This document shows positions 53,386 to 61,846 of a DNA stretch of 64,000 nucleotides, one piece after another. A model generated the notes under the pieces. It was not told the DNA's origin. It worked only from the letters and a program-made list of their open reading frames with translations, and did no database searches. Position numbers and translations under genes: made by a program. The DNA comes from Xanthobacteraceae bacterium (GTDB lineage Bacteria > Pseudomonadota > Alphaproteobacteria > Rhizobiales > Xanthobacteraceae). The stretch lies in NCBI GenBank assembly GCA_023954195.1, contig JAMLIK010000002.1, positions 962,040-1,026,039 of the forward strand, read 5' to 3'. How positions within the stretch are numbered: the stretch's first letter is position 1; each line of letters begins with the position of its first letter.

Positions 53386-53480
53386 ACATCGTGCTTCCAC
53401 GCTTCGCGGCGTGCGCAATCGTAGAATGTGCAGGGAGCCGTGGGTTCCCCCCGGCAACAACCGAAGGAAGGCAAGATAAA

Positions 53481-53614
53481 AAGCCGCACATCGCGGCTTG
53501 GACGGTCGGTTGTTTTGTTTCTGCTTTTTCCGATTTCTTGCACATCGCGGACCATCACCGCGATGTGCGTATCTTCATTTTCGCAAATGATTTCAGCGAA
53601 TATCGCACATCGCG
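53481..53614. promoter_or_regulatory. Candidate origin of transfer / operator cluster upstream of the relaxase
   Basis: An AT-richer gap with repeated GCACATCGCG: at 53486 (inside hairpin AAGCCGC-acatc-GCGGCTT, 53481-53499), at 53540 and 53605, plus an inverted copy. The pair at 53540-53568 is a perfect 11-bp stem GCACATCGCGG/CCGCGATGTGC with a 7-base loop. Repeats and stems next to a relaxase gene are typical of oriT. They could instead be operators for relaxase expression. Confidence 0.5.
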
Positions 53615-53623
53615 AGTCCTGCC

Positions 53624-55360
53624 ATGACGCGCGACGACGATTTCCGTGTCCGCCCAGGCCGCATCCGTTCATCGCGAGCGCAGCGCGCCTTGCCCTTCGT
53701 CGCCCAGGCGCTCGCCGCCGCGCAGAAGGCCGGCGGCCGCATCTCGCGCTCCGGCAAGATCACGTCGGGCCGCGGGCCGCATTTCGCGCGCGGCCGCGTC
53801 GCGAGCATCCGTGCCAATCGCCTTATCACCAGCCGCACGCGCTTCTGCACCGTCAAGGCGCTCGTGGTCCGCAACTGGGGCCAACGCGGCCCGTTAGCCC
53901 GGCACCTCAATTACCTGCGGCGTGATCGCGCCGGCCGTGACGGCGAGCGCGCGAAGATGTTCGGTCCCGAGACCGACGACGCCGACGCCAAGGAGTTCTC
54001 CGAGCATTCTAAGGATGACCGGCATCACTTCCGCTTCATTATCTCCCCAGACGACGCGACCGACATGGAGGACCTGAAGCGGTTCACGCGCGAGCTGATG
54101 GCGCAGGCGGAAAAAGACCTCGGCACGAAACTCGAGTGGGTGGCCGTCGATCATTGGAACACCGACAACCCCCACGTCCATGTCATCGTGCGCGGCCGCG
54201 CCGATGACAGCCGCGACCTCGTGATCGACCGCGACTACATCAAGAGCGGGATGCGCGATCGTGCGCAGGATCTCATCACCCAGGAACTCGGCCCGCGCAC
54301 CGATCTCGACATCAGCCGTGCGTTGAACCGTCAGGTCGAGGCCGAGCGCTGGACCCAGCTCGACCGGCAGCTTGTCCGCGACGCCAACGAGCAGGGCGTC
54401 ATCGACGTGGCGCCGTCTCCAGATCGGCAGCCCGACGCATACCTGACGCAGAAGGTCGGGCGCCTGCGCCACCTCGAACACCTTGGCCTGGCGGAGACCA
54501 TCGGTCCCGGCCAGTGGGTCATGGCCAAGGAGGCGGAATCGACGCTGCGCGAACTCGGCCAGCGCAACGACATCATCAAGCGCATGCACCGCGCGCTCGA
54601 CGAGCAGGGCATCGCGCGCGGCGCGGCCGACTATGTCCTGGCCGGCGAGGTGCATGGCTCGCCAGTCATCGGTCGGCTGGTCGAACGCGGCCTCGACAAC
54701 GAATTGGTTGGAACGGCCTATGCGGTGGTAGACGGCGTCGACGGCCGCACCCACCACATCAAACTGCCGGACATCGAGTCGGCCGGCGACAGCGCGCCGG
54801 GCTCGATCGTGGAATTGCGATCCTTCGAGGACGCGAAGGGCAAGCGGCGCGTGGCGCTGGCGACGCGCTCCGATCTGTCGATCGAAGCCCAGACCATGGC
54901 GAGCGGCGCGACCTGGCTCGACCGCCAGCTTGTTGCCCGCGATCCCGTCGATCTCGGCGGCGGCTTTGGTTTGGAGGTGAAGCAGGCGATGGAGGCCCGC
55001 GCCGGACACCTAGTGCAGGAGGGGATGGCGCGGCGGGAGGGCGAACGCATCCTGTTCAATCGGAACCTCATCGGCACGCTCCGGCAACGCGAGTTGGACG
55101 CCTTGGGCGACAGGCTCGCGGCCGAGACCGGCACGTCGTTTCAGAAATCCGCTGACGGCGAATTTGTCGCCGGCACCTATAGCCGGCGCTTCGCGCTCGC
55201 CTCCGGCCGCTTCGCCATGATCGATGACGGGCTCGGCTTCAAGCTCGTGCCCTGGACACCCTCGATCGAGAAGCACATCGGGCAGCACATTTCCGGGGTG
55301 GCCCGCGCAGATGGCGGCGTCGAGTGGTCGCTCGGCCGTAAACGGGGACTGGGGCTGTGA
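53624..55360 (+). CDS. rlxS: Relaxase/mobilisation nuclease with DUF3363 domain (RlxS-like)
   Basis: A 578-residue protein. The nuclease domain has KALVVRNWGQRGPLARHLNYLRRDRAGRDGE with the probable catalytic Tyr97, DDRHHFRFIISPDDA, and the metal-binding HxH in WVAVDHWNTDNPHVHVIVRG (residues 173-191). The C-terminal two thirds is DUF3363, as in VirD2-like relaxases of rhizobial ICEs. It should nick oriT and lead the transferred strand. The symbol follows ICEMlSymR7A usage and is tentative. The repeats just upstream are the candidate oriT. Confidence 0.88.
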   Translation: MTRDDDFRVRPGRIRSSRAQRALPFVAQALAAAQKAGGRISRSGKITSGRGPHFARGRVASIRANRLITSRTRFCTVKALVVRNWGQRGPLARHLNYLRRDRAGRDGERAKMFGPETDDADAKEFSEHSKDDRHHFRFIISPDDATDMEDLKRFTRELMAQAEKDLGTKLEWVAVDHWNTDNPHVHVIVRGRADDSRDLVIDRDYIKSGMRDRAQDLITQELGPRTDLDISRALNRQVEAERWTQLDRQLVRDANEQGVIDVAPSPDRQPDAYLTQKVGRLRHLEHLGLAETIGPGQWVMAKEAESTLRELGQRNDIIKRMHRALDEQGIARGAADYVLAGEVHGSPVIGRLVERGLDNELVGTAYAVVDGVDGRTHHIKLPDIESAGDSAPGSIVELRSFEDAKGKRRVALATRSDLSIEAQTMASGATWLDRQLVARDPVDLGGGFGLEVKQAMEARAGHLVQEGMARREGERILFNRNLIGTLRQRELDALGDRLAAETGTSFQKSADGEFVAGTYSRRFALASGRFAMIDDGLGFKLVPWTPSIEKHIGQHISGVARADGGVEWSLGRKRGLGL

Positions 55361-55387
55361 CATCAGGCTCTCGACCGTTTAACGGAC

Positions 55388-55432
55388 TTGCCGCCAGCAG
55401 GGAGGAGCTATATATGACCATAGGTAGTCATA
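55388..55432 (+). promoter_or_regulatory. Promoter and operator of the toxin-antitoxin pair
   Basis: TTGCCG (55388) and TATATG (55411) are 17 bases apart. A TATGAC-N8-GTCATA dyad (55413-55432) overlaps the -10, the expected place for antitoxin autorepression. GGAGGAG at 55401 could instead be a ribosome site for an ATG at 55414, which would add 11 residues to the antitoxin. Confidence 0.5.
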
Positions 55433-55446
55433 TTGGGAATATCGCC

Positions 55447-55698
55447 ATGAAGGAAATCCAGCTCAAGGACGCCAAGGCGACCCTGTCGGCCGTGGTCGAT
55501 CGGGCCGTGGCCGGTGAGCCGACCGTCATCACGCGGCACGGCCGCAAGGAAGCCGTGCTTGTCTCATTCGAGGAATGGGAGCGCATTTCCAAGGTGCCGA
55601 GCTTTGCCGATCTGTTGCTCGCGTTCCCCGGCGAACCCAGCGACATCCCCGAGCGGCGCCGCAAGCCGGCGCGCGCGTTGAGCGACACCGACCTCTGA
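55447..55698 (+). CDS. Type II antitoxin, Phd/YefM family
   Basis: An 83-residue protein: MKEIQLKDAKATLSAVVDRAVAGEPTVITRHGRKEAVLVSFEEWERISKVPSFADLLLAFPGEP. The N-terminal half is the Phd/YefM DNA-binding fold; the C-terminal tail should wrap the toxin. Homology begins at 55447, though an in-frame ATG at 55414 has a stronger Shine-Dalgarno sequence. The toxin gene starts two bases after its stop. A dyad over the promoter suggests autorepression. The pair lies inside the transfer region and probably stabilises the element. Confidence 0.9.
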   Translation: MKEIQLKDAKATLSAVVDRAVAGEPTVITRHGRKEAVLVSFEEWERISKVPSFADLLLAFPGEPSDIPERRRKPARALSDTDL

Positions 55699-55700
55699 CC

Positions 55701-56135
55701 GTGTATCTGCTCGACACCAACATCGTCTCGGCCGATGCCCCGGCCAAGCGCCAGATCAGCCCCGATGCTTTCGCGGCATGGGTGCGCACGCATGGCGATC
55801 AGCTCTACATCTCGGCCGTGACTGTTGCCGAGATCGAAGCTGGCATTGCTCGCGCGGTCAGGATCGGTGCGACGACGAAGGCCGAGCGCCTGCGCCGCTG
55901 GCTTGCCGCGGTCGAGCACTTTTATGCGGGCCGAATCCTGGCGTTCGGTGTCGAGGATGCCCGTCACGCCGGCGCGATCCTTGACCGGGCACGGTCGCAT
56001 GATCCCGGTTTCGAGGACATCGCGATCGCGGCGACGGCCGCTTCTCGCGGCTTCACGGTTCTCACGGCCAACGAGCGCCATTTCGCACCGCTCGGCGTGC
56101 CGCACCTCAATCCGCTGAAGCAACTGCCGCCATAA
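55701..56135 (+). CDS. vapC: PIN domain ribonuclease toxin (VapC family)
   Basis: A 144-residue toxin starting at GTG 55701. PIN acidic residues are complete: Asp in YLLDTNIVSAD, Glu in VAEIEAGIARAV, and Asp in DPGFEDIAIAATAASRGFTVLTANERHF. VapC-type PIN proteins cleave RNA, often tRNA or rRNA, when not bound by the antitoxin. It is paired with a Phd-type rather than a VapB-type antitoxin, a combination seen often in Rhizobiales. It is inserted between the relaxase and traG. Confidence 0.92.
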   Translation: MYLLDTNIVSADAPAKRQISPDAFAAWVRTHGDQLYISAVTVAEIEAGIARAVRIGATTKAERLRRWLAAVEHFYAGRILAFGVEDARHAGAILDRARSHDPGFEDIAIAATAASRGFTVLTANERHFAPLGVPHLNPLKQLPP

Positions 56136-56230
56136 GCGCCAGCGCGCCTCCGAAACGACCCGTCGAATACGACAGGGTGCATGTCGGCGCGCTTTGCCCA
56201 TGATCCTCCGGATACGAATGGAGGATCTGA

Positions 56231-56548
56231 ATGCCCGCAACTTTACCGACGACACTCTACGCGATCTTGTTCGCTGACGACGACTGCGAGTTCTTCGACA
56301 CCGAGAGCGAGGCGAGCAACGCGGCGATGGTGTTGAACCGTGAGCTGCGCGAAGGCTACGAAACCGGCGCTGAAGAGCCGGTGCGACCTATACCGATCGC
56401 AAGAGTCGAAATCGAGCCGCTCGATCGCCGCCGCTTGCTCAGGCTGCTTAACGACGGCGCACGAACTGCGGTCCGCTCGCGATTCGTCGTCAGAGTCGTC
56501 GAACCCGATGGGACGGTTACTCTCGCGACAGCCTTCCGGGAACCATGA
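56231..56548 (+). CDS. Hypothetical protein between toxin and traG
   Basis: A 105-residue acidic protein (MPATLPTTLYAILFADDDCEFFDTESEASNAAMVLNRELREGYETG) with a basic second half ending VVRVVEPDGTVTLATAFREP. The mixed alpha/beta sequence with a plausible start (GGAGGATCTGA upstream) supports a gene. No family is recognised. It could be cargo that came with the toxin-antitoxin pair. Confidence 0.6.
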   Translation: MPATLPTTLYAILFADDDCEFFDTESEASNAAMVLNRELREGYETGAEEPVRPIPIARVEIEPLDRRRLLRLLNDGARTAVRSRFVVRVVEPDGTVTLATAFREP

Positions 56549-56695
56549 ACGGCGCACATTTCTTCAGACCGCACGCAGCAAGTATTTTTGCGATAGCCTA
56601 CGCTGCTCTACGATAACTGACAAATACACAGTTGAAACCTCCGCATTCCTTGCGCTTCTTCGCGGCATCGCATCGCGCAGGGAGCTTTTCGCGCT

Positions 56696-58711
56696 GTGTC
56701 CGCCAGCCGCGTCATGTGGGGTCAGATCGTCGTCGTGCTCGCGATCGTGCTGCTCGCGGTCTGGATCGCGACGCAGTGGGTTGCGTGGCGCCTCGGCTTT
56801 CAGCCGCAGCTCGGCTCGCCTTGGTTTTCGTTGGCCGGCTTGTCGGTCTATCCGCCACCAGCCTTTTTCTGGTGGTGGTTCTTCTACGATGCCTACGCGC
56901 CGCACATTTTTCTGGAGGGCGCCGGGATCGCCGCATCGGGTGGCCTCGTCGCGATCGTCGCCGCGATCCTCATGTCGATCTATCGGGCGCGCGAGGCGAA
57001 GGACGTGCGCACCTTCGGCTCCGCCCGCTGGGCCGCGCCGGATGAGATCAGGTCCGCGGGCCTGCTCGGTGACGATGGCGTCGTTCTCGGTCGCCTCGAC
57101 CGAACCTATCTGCGACACGACGGCGCCGAGCATGTCTTATGCTTCGCGCCGACACGATCCGGCAAAGGTGTTGGCTTGGTGGTGCCGACCTTGCTCACCT
57201 GGCCCGGCGCGTCGATCGTTCATGACATCAAGGGTGAAAATTGGGAGCTGACCGCGGGCTTTCGCGCGCGGTTCGGCCGTGTGCTGCTGTTCGATCCCAC
57301 CAATGCGAACTCGGCTGCCTACAATCCGCTGCTTGAGGTGCGCAAAGGCGAATGGGAGGTGAGAGACGTTCAGAACGTCGCCGACGTGCTGGTCGATCCG
57401 GAAGGTTCGTTGGAGAAGCGCAATCATTGGGAGAAGACCTCCCATTCGCTTCTGGTCGGGGCGATCCTCCACGTTCTTTATGCCGAGAAAGACAAGACGC
57501 TCGCCGGCGTCGCGGCCTTTCTGTCGGACCCACGCCGGCCGATCGAGTCGACGCTGTCCGCCATGATGACGACGCCGCATCTCGGCGAAAAGGGGCCGCA
57601 TCCTGTCATCGCCAGCGCGGCGCGCGAGCTGCTTAACAAATCCGATAACGAACGCTCCGGCGTCTTGAGTACCGCCATGTCGTTCCTCGGCCTTTATCGC
57701 GATCCCGTGGTCGCCGCCGTGACTGCGCATTGCGACTGGCGCATCGCGGATCTCGTGTCCGGCGAGAAGCCCACGACGCTCTACCTCGTGGTCCCACCAT
57801 CCGACATCAGCAGGACGAAGCCGCTCGTGCGCCTCGTGCTCAACCAGATCGGCCGTCGGCTGACGGAGGACCTGCACGCGAAAGGCCGCCGCCATCGCCT
57901 GTTGCTGATGCTCGACGAATTTCCGGCCCTGGGCCGGCTCGACTTCTTCGAGAGCGCGCTTGCCTTCATGGCCGGCTATCAGATCAAGGCGTTTCTCATC
58001 GCTCAGTCATTGAACCAGATCGAGAAAGCCTACGGCCAGAACAACTCCATCCTCGATAATTGCCACGTCAGAGTCAGCTTCGCGACCAACGACGAAAGGA
58101 CGGCGAAAAGAGTCAGCGACGCGCTCGGCACCGCGACGGAGATGCGCGCTATGCAAAACTATGCAGGCCATCGTCTCGCGCCCTGGCTCGGCCATTTGAT
58201 GATCTCGCGCTCCGAGACGGCTCGGCCGCTGCTGACAGCCGGCGAGGTGATGCAGCTTCCGCCAGACGACGAGATCGTCATGGTCGCGGGCGTTCCGCCG
58301 GTCCGCGCAAAGAAGGCGAGGTATTTCGAGGATGCGCGGTTCAAGGAAAGATTGCTGCCCGTTCCGAAGGACCCGAAGGCCGGCCTCGGGCCGAAGCCCG
58401 ATGACTGGTCCGCGTTGAAGCCCATTGCGGCGCCGGCGCACAAAAGTATCGTCGCGCCGCGAGCTGCGACGGAGACGAATGGCGTGGCCAAACCAGATGA
58501 CGACCCCGCCAATGCCGGTCTTCGCCGCGAACCTGGGCTTGAGCGGCATAAGGATATTGCACCGGAGCCAAAGAGGACTCCATCCAACGAGTTCGATCCC
58601 GATGCCGAGGAGCCCGAGCGTGATGTTGTCGCCAGCCGCGCGTTGACTCGCGACATGCGGCTGATGGCGCGGCGGATCGCAATGGATCCCGGCGACGGCA
58701 TGGAGTTGTAA
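56696..58711 (+). CDS. traG: Conjugal transfer coupling protein TraG (VirD4 family)
   Basis: A 671-residue inner-membrane ATPase. Two N-terminal helix regions lie at residues about 10-32 and 75-95. Walker A is CFAPTRSGKGVGLVVPTLL (about 149-167) and Walker B LLLMLDEFPALGRLDFFE. It has the family motifs VHDIKGENWELTAGFR and SFATNDERTAKRVSDALG. TraG links the relaxase-DNA complex to the type IV channel. The start is a GTG. The C-terminal 90 residues are Pro/acidic-rich. It is followed three bases later by a ribbon-helix-helix gene; the trb genes expected next are absent. Confidence 0.95.
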   Translation: MSASRVMWGQIVVVLAIVLLAVWIATQWVAWRLGFQPQLGSPWFSLAGLSVYPPPAFFWWWFFYDAYAPHIFLEGAGIAASGGLVAIVAAILMSIYRAREAKDVRTFGSARWAAPDEIRSAGLLGDDGVVLGRLDRTYLRHDGAEHVLCFAPTRSGKGVGLVVPTLLTWPGASIVHDIKGENWELTAGFRARFGRVLLFDPTNANSAAYNPLLEVRKGEWEVRDVQNVADVLVDPEGSLEKRNHWEKTSHSLLVGAILHVLYAEKDKTLAGVAAFLSDPRRPIESTLSAMMTTPHLGEKGPHPVIASAARELLNKSDNERSGVLSTAMSFLGLYRDPVVAAVTAHCDWRIADLVSGEKPTTLYLVVPPSDISRTKPLVRLVLNQIGRRLTEDLHAKGRRHRLLLMLDEFPALGRLDFFESALAFMAGYQIKAFLIAQSLNQIEKAYGQNNSILDNCHVRVSFATNDERTAKRVSDALGTATEMRAMQNYAGHRLAPWLGHLMISRSETARPLLTAGEVMQLPPDDEIVMVAGVPPVRAKKARYFEDARFKERLLPVPKDPKAGLGPKPDDWSALKPIAAPAHKSIVAPRAATETNGVAKPDDDPANAGLRREPGLERHKDIAPEPKRTPSNEFDPDAEEPERDVVASRALTRDMRLMARRIAMDPGDGMEL

Positions 58712-58714
58712 GTC

Positions 58715-59155
58715 ATGCCGCAGCATTCCGACTTCGCGCCGCAGACCGGCAGGAAGAAGCGGCTTTCGATCTATCTCGATCCAGCCCTGTCGGATCGCCT
58801 GGCCGACCATGCCGATCGCAACGCCCAGTCGCGTTCTATGATCGCCGAGGCGGCCATCGCCTCGCTTCTGTCGCCCGACGCCGATGAGCGCCGGGAGGCT
58901 GCTTTGGCCAAGCGCCTCGATCGGATTGATCGCACCATTCAGCGCCTGGAGCGCGACATCGGAATTGCTAACGAGGCGTTCGCGATCTTCATGCGCTCCT
59001 GGTTGACATCAACCACGGCCCTGCCGGAAACCGCTCAGGCCGCCGCCCATGCCAAGGGCGGCGAGCGCTATGACAAGTTCCTCGAGGCGCTCGGCCGGCG
59101 CCTCGCCAAGGGGCCGCGGCTCAGGCAAGAAGTGCCGGAGGATGCTTCTCAATGA
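58715..59155 (+). CDS. Ribbon-helix-helix (CopG-like) protein
   Basis: A 146-residue protein. The N-terminal ribbon-helix-helix reads KKRLSIYLDPALSDRLADHADRNAQSRSMIAEAAIASLL, followed by a coiled helical part (ALAKRLDRIDRTIQRLERDIGIANEAFAIFMRSWL) and a basic tail. This gene normally sits between traG and trbB in rhizobial ICEs and may control the trb operon or assist at oriT. Its stop overlaps an ATG of a short truncated frame. Confidence 0.85.
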   Translation: MPQHSDFAPQTGRKKRLSIYLDPALSDRLADHADRNAQSRSMIAEAAIASLLSPDADERREAALAKRLDRIDRTIQRLERDIGIANEAFAIFMRSWLTSTTALPETAQAAAHAKGGERYDKFLEALGRRLAKGPRLRQEVPEDASQ

Positions 59156-59226
59156 GCGGACTGCTTTCGTATGCGGAGCATCTGTTACGGGTTCATACCA
59201 CAGGTGTTCGGCGGTTCGTCACCTGA
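59152..59226 (+). pseudogene. Truncated start of the next transfer gene
   Basis: An ATGA overlap with the ribbon-helix-helix gene opens a 24-codon frame, MSGLLSYAEHLLRVHTTGVRRFVT. The coupled start and position suggest the beginning of the first gene of a lost downstream operon (trbB would be expected), but the residues are too few to identify it. Sequence after about 59,200 has no element-like coding. Confidence 0.3.
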
Positions 59227-59360
59227 ATTGGTCGACTATAGCCAAGGCTCTGTCCTGAGCCGTTTGCCCGAACTCTGCACATTACATCCCCTGGTCTGCA
59301 GGGAGCTTGCCCGTGAAAGCCAACGATTGCGTCAGCCGGCGGCGCTCGTAAATCGGACTA

Positions 59361-60210
59361 GGTCGGATCGACATTCACCGGAGCCAGGTCATGGCGGCGG
59401 CGAGTTGAACGAAGCCTTTGAAGTGCAGGGCTCTGCGATCATAGCGCGTTGCGAAGCGGCGGAAGTGCTTGAGCCGGTTGAAGCAGCGTTCGATGCGGTT
59501 GCGGTGTTTGTAGGCGGCAACGTCGTGAGGGATGATGATCTTGCGAGTTCTGTTCGATGGAATGACCGCGGCGGCGCCCATGGCGGCGATCGTCGCACGG
59601 AATGCGTTGCTGTCGTAAGCCTTGTCTGCGAGCACGGCTTCGGCAGTCTGACCTTCCAGCAGAGCGGGAGCCTGGGTGATGTCGCCAACCTGACCGGCCG
59701 TGACGATGAGGCGCAGCGGCCGGCCCAGCGCATCGGCCAACATGTGGATTTTGGTGGTCAATCCGCCTCGGGAGCGCCCCAGCGCCTGATCCTTGGCCCC
59801 CCTTTTCCGGTCGCCGCCTGCTGATGGGCGCGAACGATGGTCGAATCGATCATCAGATACTGGTTGTCGCGGTCGGCGGTCAGCGCCGCGAACACCCGCT
59901 CCCATACGCCGCTATGGCACCAGCGGCTGAAGCGCCGGTGCACCGTCTTCCAGCGTCCATACCGCTCCGGCAAATCGCACCAGTGCGCGCCAGAGCGCAG
60001 CACCCACAGGCAACCGTTTACGAACAGGCGGTTATCCGCTCCCGTTCGCCCCGGATCACTCGCCTTGCCGGGAAGCAACGGGGCGATCCGCTGCCATTGT
60101 CCCTCGCTCAATTCGTATCGCTTCACCACCATCATCCGCTCCGTGACAAATCACGGTGCTCTATGAATCAGCGATCAACCTCCTTGGGAATCCTGAATGT
60201 CGATCGGCCC
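59361..60210 (-). mobile_element. IS5 family insertion sequence (IS427-like)
   Basis: An 850-base element with imperfect terminal inverted repeats: left GGTCGGATCGACATTCA and right, read inward, GGGCCGATCGACATTCA (two mismatches). TA lies on both flanks within CTAGG contexts. It contains one two-frame transposase gene. It lies where trb genes would be expected to begin, so it marks the breakpoint of the ICE. Confidence 0.88.
59375..60135 (-). CDS. IS5 family transposase, OrfA-OrfB with programmed -1 frameshift
   Basis: OrfA (60135-59758) begins MMVVKRYELSEGQWQRIAPLLPGK and includes VLRSGAHWCDLPERYGRWKTVHRRFSRW and the first catalytic Asp in LMIDSTIVRAHQQA. OrfB (59905-59375) continues RGGLTTKIHMLADALGRPLRLIVTAGQ, ADKAYDSNAF and the terminal IERCFNRLKHFRRFATRYD. 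The frames differ by -1 and meet at AAAAGGGGGG (59797-59806 on the plus strand), the slippery run used by IS427-group elements. Both halves are intact, so the transposase is probably active. Confidence 0.9.
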
Positions 60211-60289
60211 TAGGCTGATCGTCGAATCTTGCGTTAAATTTGCTTGGCTCACGCTCCATTGGTAAAATATCCACCCGCTTCTTTGGATC

Positions 60290-60433
60290 GGCAAGAAGGT
60301 TTACCGCACGCGGGACGACGCCAAGGCAGACGTATTCGACTACATCGAGCGGTTCTACAACACGGTGCGCAGGCAATCGACGATCGGCTACGTCAGCTCG
60401 GTCGAGTTCGAAAGGAAGGCGGGAATAGCTTAA
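60290..60433 (+). pseudogene. 3' remnant of an IS3 family transposase (OrfB)
   Basis: 47 codons and a stop: GKKVYRTRDDAKADVFDYIERFYNTVRRQSTIGYVSSVEFERKAGIA. This is the C-terminal end of the IS3/IS150-type integrase core, including the usual RFYN..RR.S.IGY motif. Nothing upstream continues it, so the rest was lost, probably in the event that also removed the ICE's right part. Confidence 0.85.
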
Positions 60434-60566
60434 CTGCCTGTCCACGAAACCGGCAGCAGGTCAAACCGGTTACCCGGGGGCGCCAGCGGAACAAGCTCTA
60501 TCCCACCAGTTCACTATTCGTCAGACCGCCGTATATTACTGCAACGTTGTCGGAGGAGAAAGTAGT

Positions 60567-61493
60567 ATGTGGAGACAATTTTCGCTGTTCGCTGCGCAAA
60601 TCGGATTGGCGCTTGTCATCTCCGCCCCGGCGTTCGCCGCATCCGCCATCTCTCATTCGGTCCCGGAAAACGTTTACGGCTGGTGCGCCGGATATGCGCC
60701 AGGACGGGCGGATCGTTGCGCGCAGCAGCGTTGTCAAAAGCAGGGCGGAACCGCATGTCAGATTGTCGTTGGATGCGTCGGTCCCGGCGCCACAGCGTTT
60801 GCCGAACGGCCGGCACGGGGATTTGGCGCCGCGTGTCTCGGCGATGAACGGTCGGCAAGAATGGCTGCCTTGATCGGATGCATATCGGCGACCAATTCTC
60901 TGTGTTGGACAAGCGTAACGTTCGCGTCCAACGGCCGCGCATCGGATGCCAGCGCGAATCTCCGTTTCGATCAAGTGTGGATTGCGCAGATCGCCTTGCA
61001 GTTGCTTACCTTTTTCAAGGAAGCGGCGGATGGCTCCCTCAGCGAGGCCACACAAGCTGCAGTCGGCGCGTTTCAAAAGGAGATCGGTCGCGCCCCGACC
61101 GGCACGATCGATGAAGAGTTGTTGCGCAGAATGGTTGACGCGGTGGGAGGCCCGCGACACCTTGCCGGGATCATTAAGCGCGTGCAATTGTCTTCCCTTG
61201 AGCGGCAATTGGTCGGGGCCAAACCCGTCCGCCTGTTTTACACGGCTCTGAATGCGTTGCCGCCAGAAAAGCCACAGCAATATTTCAAGAGACTAAACGG
61301 AGAAGAATTGAAGCAGGCGCTGACAACCTACATGAAGGCTCGCGGAGCAGCCTGTAAGACCCCATCGCCTTCCGTGAGCACCATTTCCGAGAGCATCTGG
61401 ATAGTCGTCTGCAATGACGTGACTTACAACGTCGTCTTCAATGAAGGCGGATACAGCATGATTACAGGCGGCGGACTCACAATCATTAAATAG
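60567..61493 (+). CDS. Exported Cys-rich protein with peptidoglycan-binding-like segment
   Basis: A 308-residue protein. Signal peptide at residues 1-24 (LFAAQIGLALVISAPAFAAS). Residues 25-120 hold eight to nine Cys in a pattern recalling DUF4189 (WCAGYAPGRADRCAQQRCQKQGG, CQIVVGCVGPG, FGAACLGDE, LIGCISATNSLCW). Residues about 140-200 look like a PG_binding_1 domain (LSEATQAAVGAFQKEIGRAPTGTIDEELLRRMVDAVGG). The C-terminus has two more Cys. It is probably periplasmic or secreted; the function is unknown. Base composition is lower in GC than the chromosome genes, and it lies right after the IS remnants. Confidence 0.7.
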   Translation: MWRQFSLFAAQIGLALVISAPAFAASAISHSVPENVYGWCAGYAPGRADRCAQQRCQKQGGTACQIVVGCVGPGATAFAERPARGFGAACLGDERSARMAALIGCISATNSLCWTSVTFASNGRASDASANLRFDQVWIAQIALQLLTFFKEAADGSLSEATQAAVGAFQKEIGRAPTGTIDEELLRRMVDAVGGPRHLAGIIKRVQLSSLERQLVGAKPVRLFYTALNALPPEKPQQYFKRLNGEELKQALTTYMKARGAACKTPSPSVSTISESIWIVVCNDVTYNVVFNEGGYSMITGGGLTIIK

Positions 61494-61846
61494 CACAGTC
61501 AAGGCTTGCCGCACGATAGGCCTGTGCGGTCCCGTCAAAGACCGACGCTGTTGATTTGGCCCGCTCCGAGGGGCACGAAATGAAGGTCGCGCTGATGTGG
61601 CCGCGCTCCGTGACAAACCAGACTCCGGATCGGTCTGCTCGATTCTTGCCCGGACGTTCGGCGATACGGCTATGTTGGTTGTCGGTTTGCGACGTTGAGC
61701 TTTTCAGTGGCGATTGCGTCGTCAGGAGGCCGCCCAGGCGGCCCCGTGCATCGCATCCGGCTCGGGTCTTTCACAAGAGCAAGCCGCGCTGTCATATCCC
61801 TCGACCGGACAAGTGGTCAGTCGATTCGGCGCGCGGGACGAGGGAT
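61494..61846. other. Gap between convergent genes at the right end
   Basis: 353 bases with no supported gene. A GGCCGCC/GGCGGCC hairpin lies at about 61729-61746. The flanking genes converge, so terminators are expected; no T-run hairpin is clear. Confidence 0.4.

Larger units (their letters stand above)
31378..59226. mobile_element. Integrative and conjugative element backbone (ICEMlSymR7A-like regulation), incomplete
   Basis: Between about 31.4 and 59.2 kb the genes are those of a rhizobial-type ICE: prtN-like, parB-like, DUF2958, DUF736 copies, DUF932, a qseC/qseM/fseA/rdfS-like control cassette, repA with iterons, DUF2840, traF, lytic transglycosylase, relaxase, traG and a ribbon-helix-helix gene. 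The backbone lacks an ICE integrase and all trb genes in this window, and is cut at the right by an IS5 element. Exact boundaries and att repeats were not identified; the left edge is placed by gene content. Confidence 0.65.

Noticed and set aside
53202..53627. A 141-codon frame between the lytic transglycosylase and the relaxase
   Set aside because: Its first half is antiphase to the transglycosylase and its second half reads through the repeat/hairpin cluster; no support for translation.
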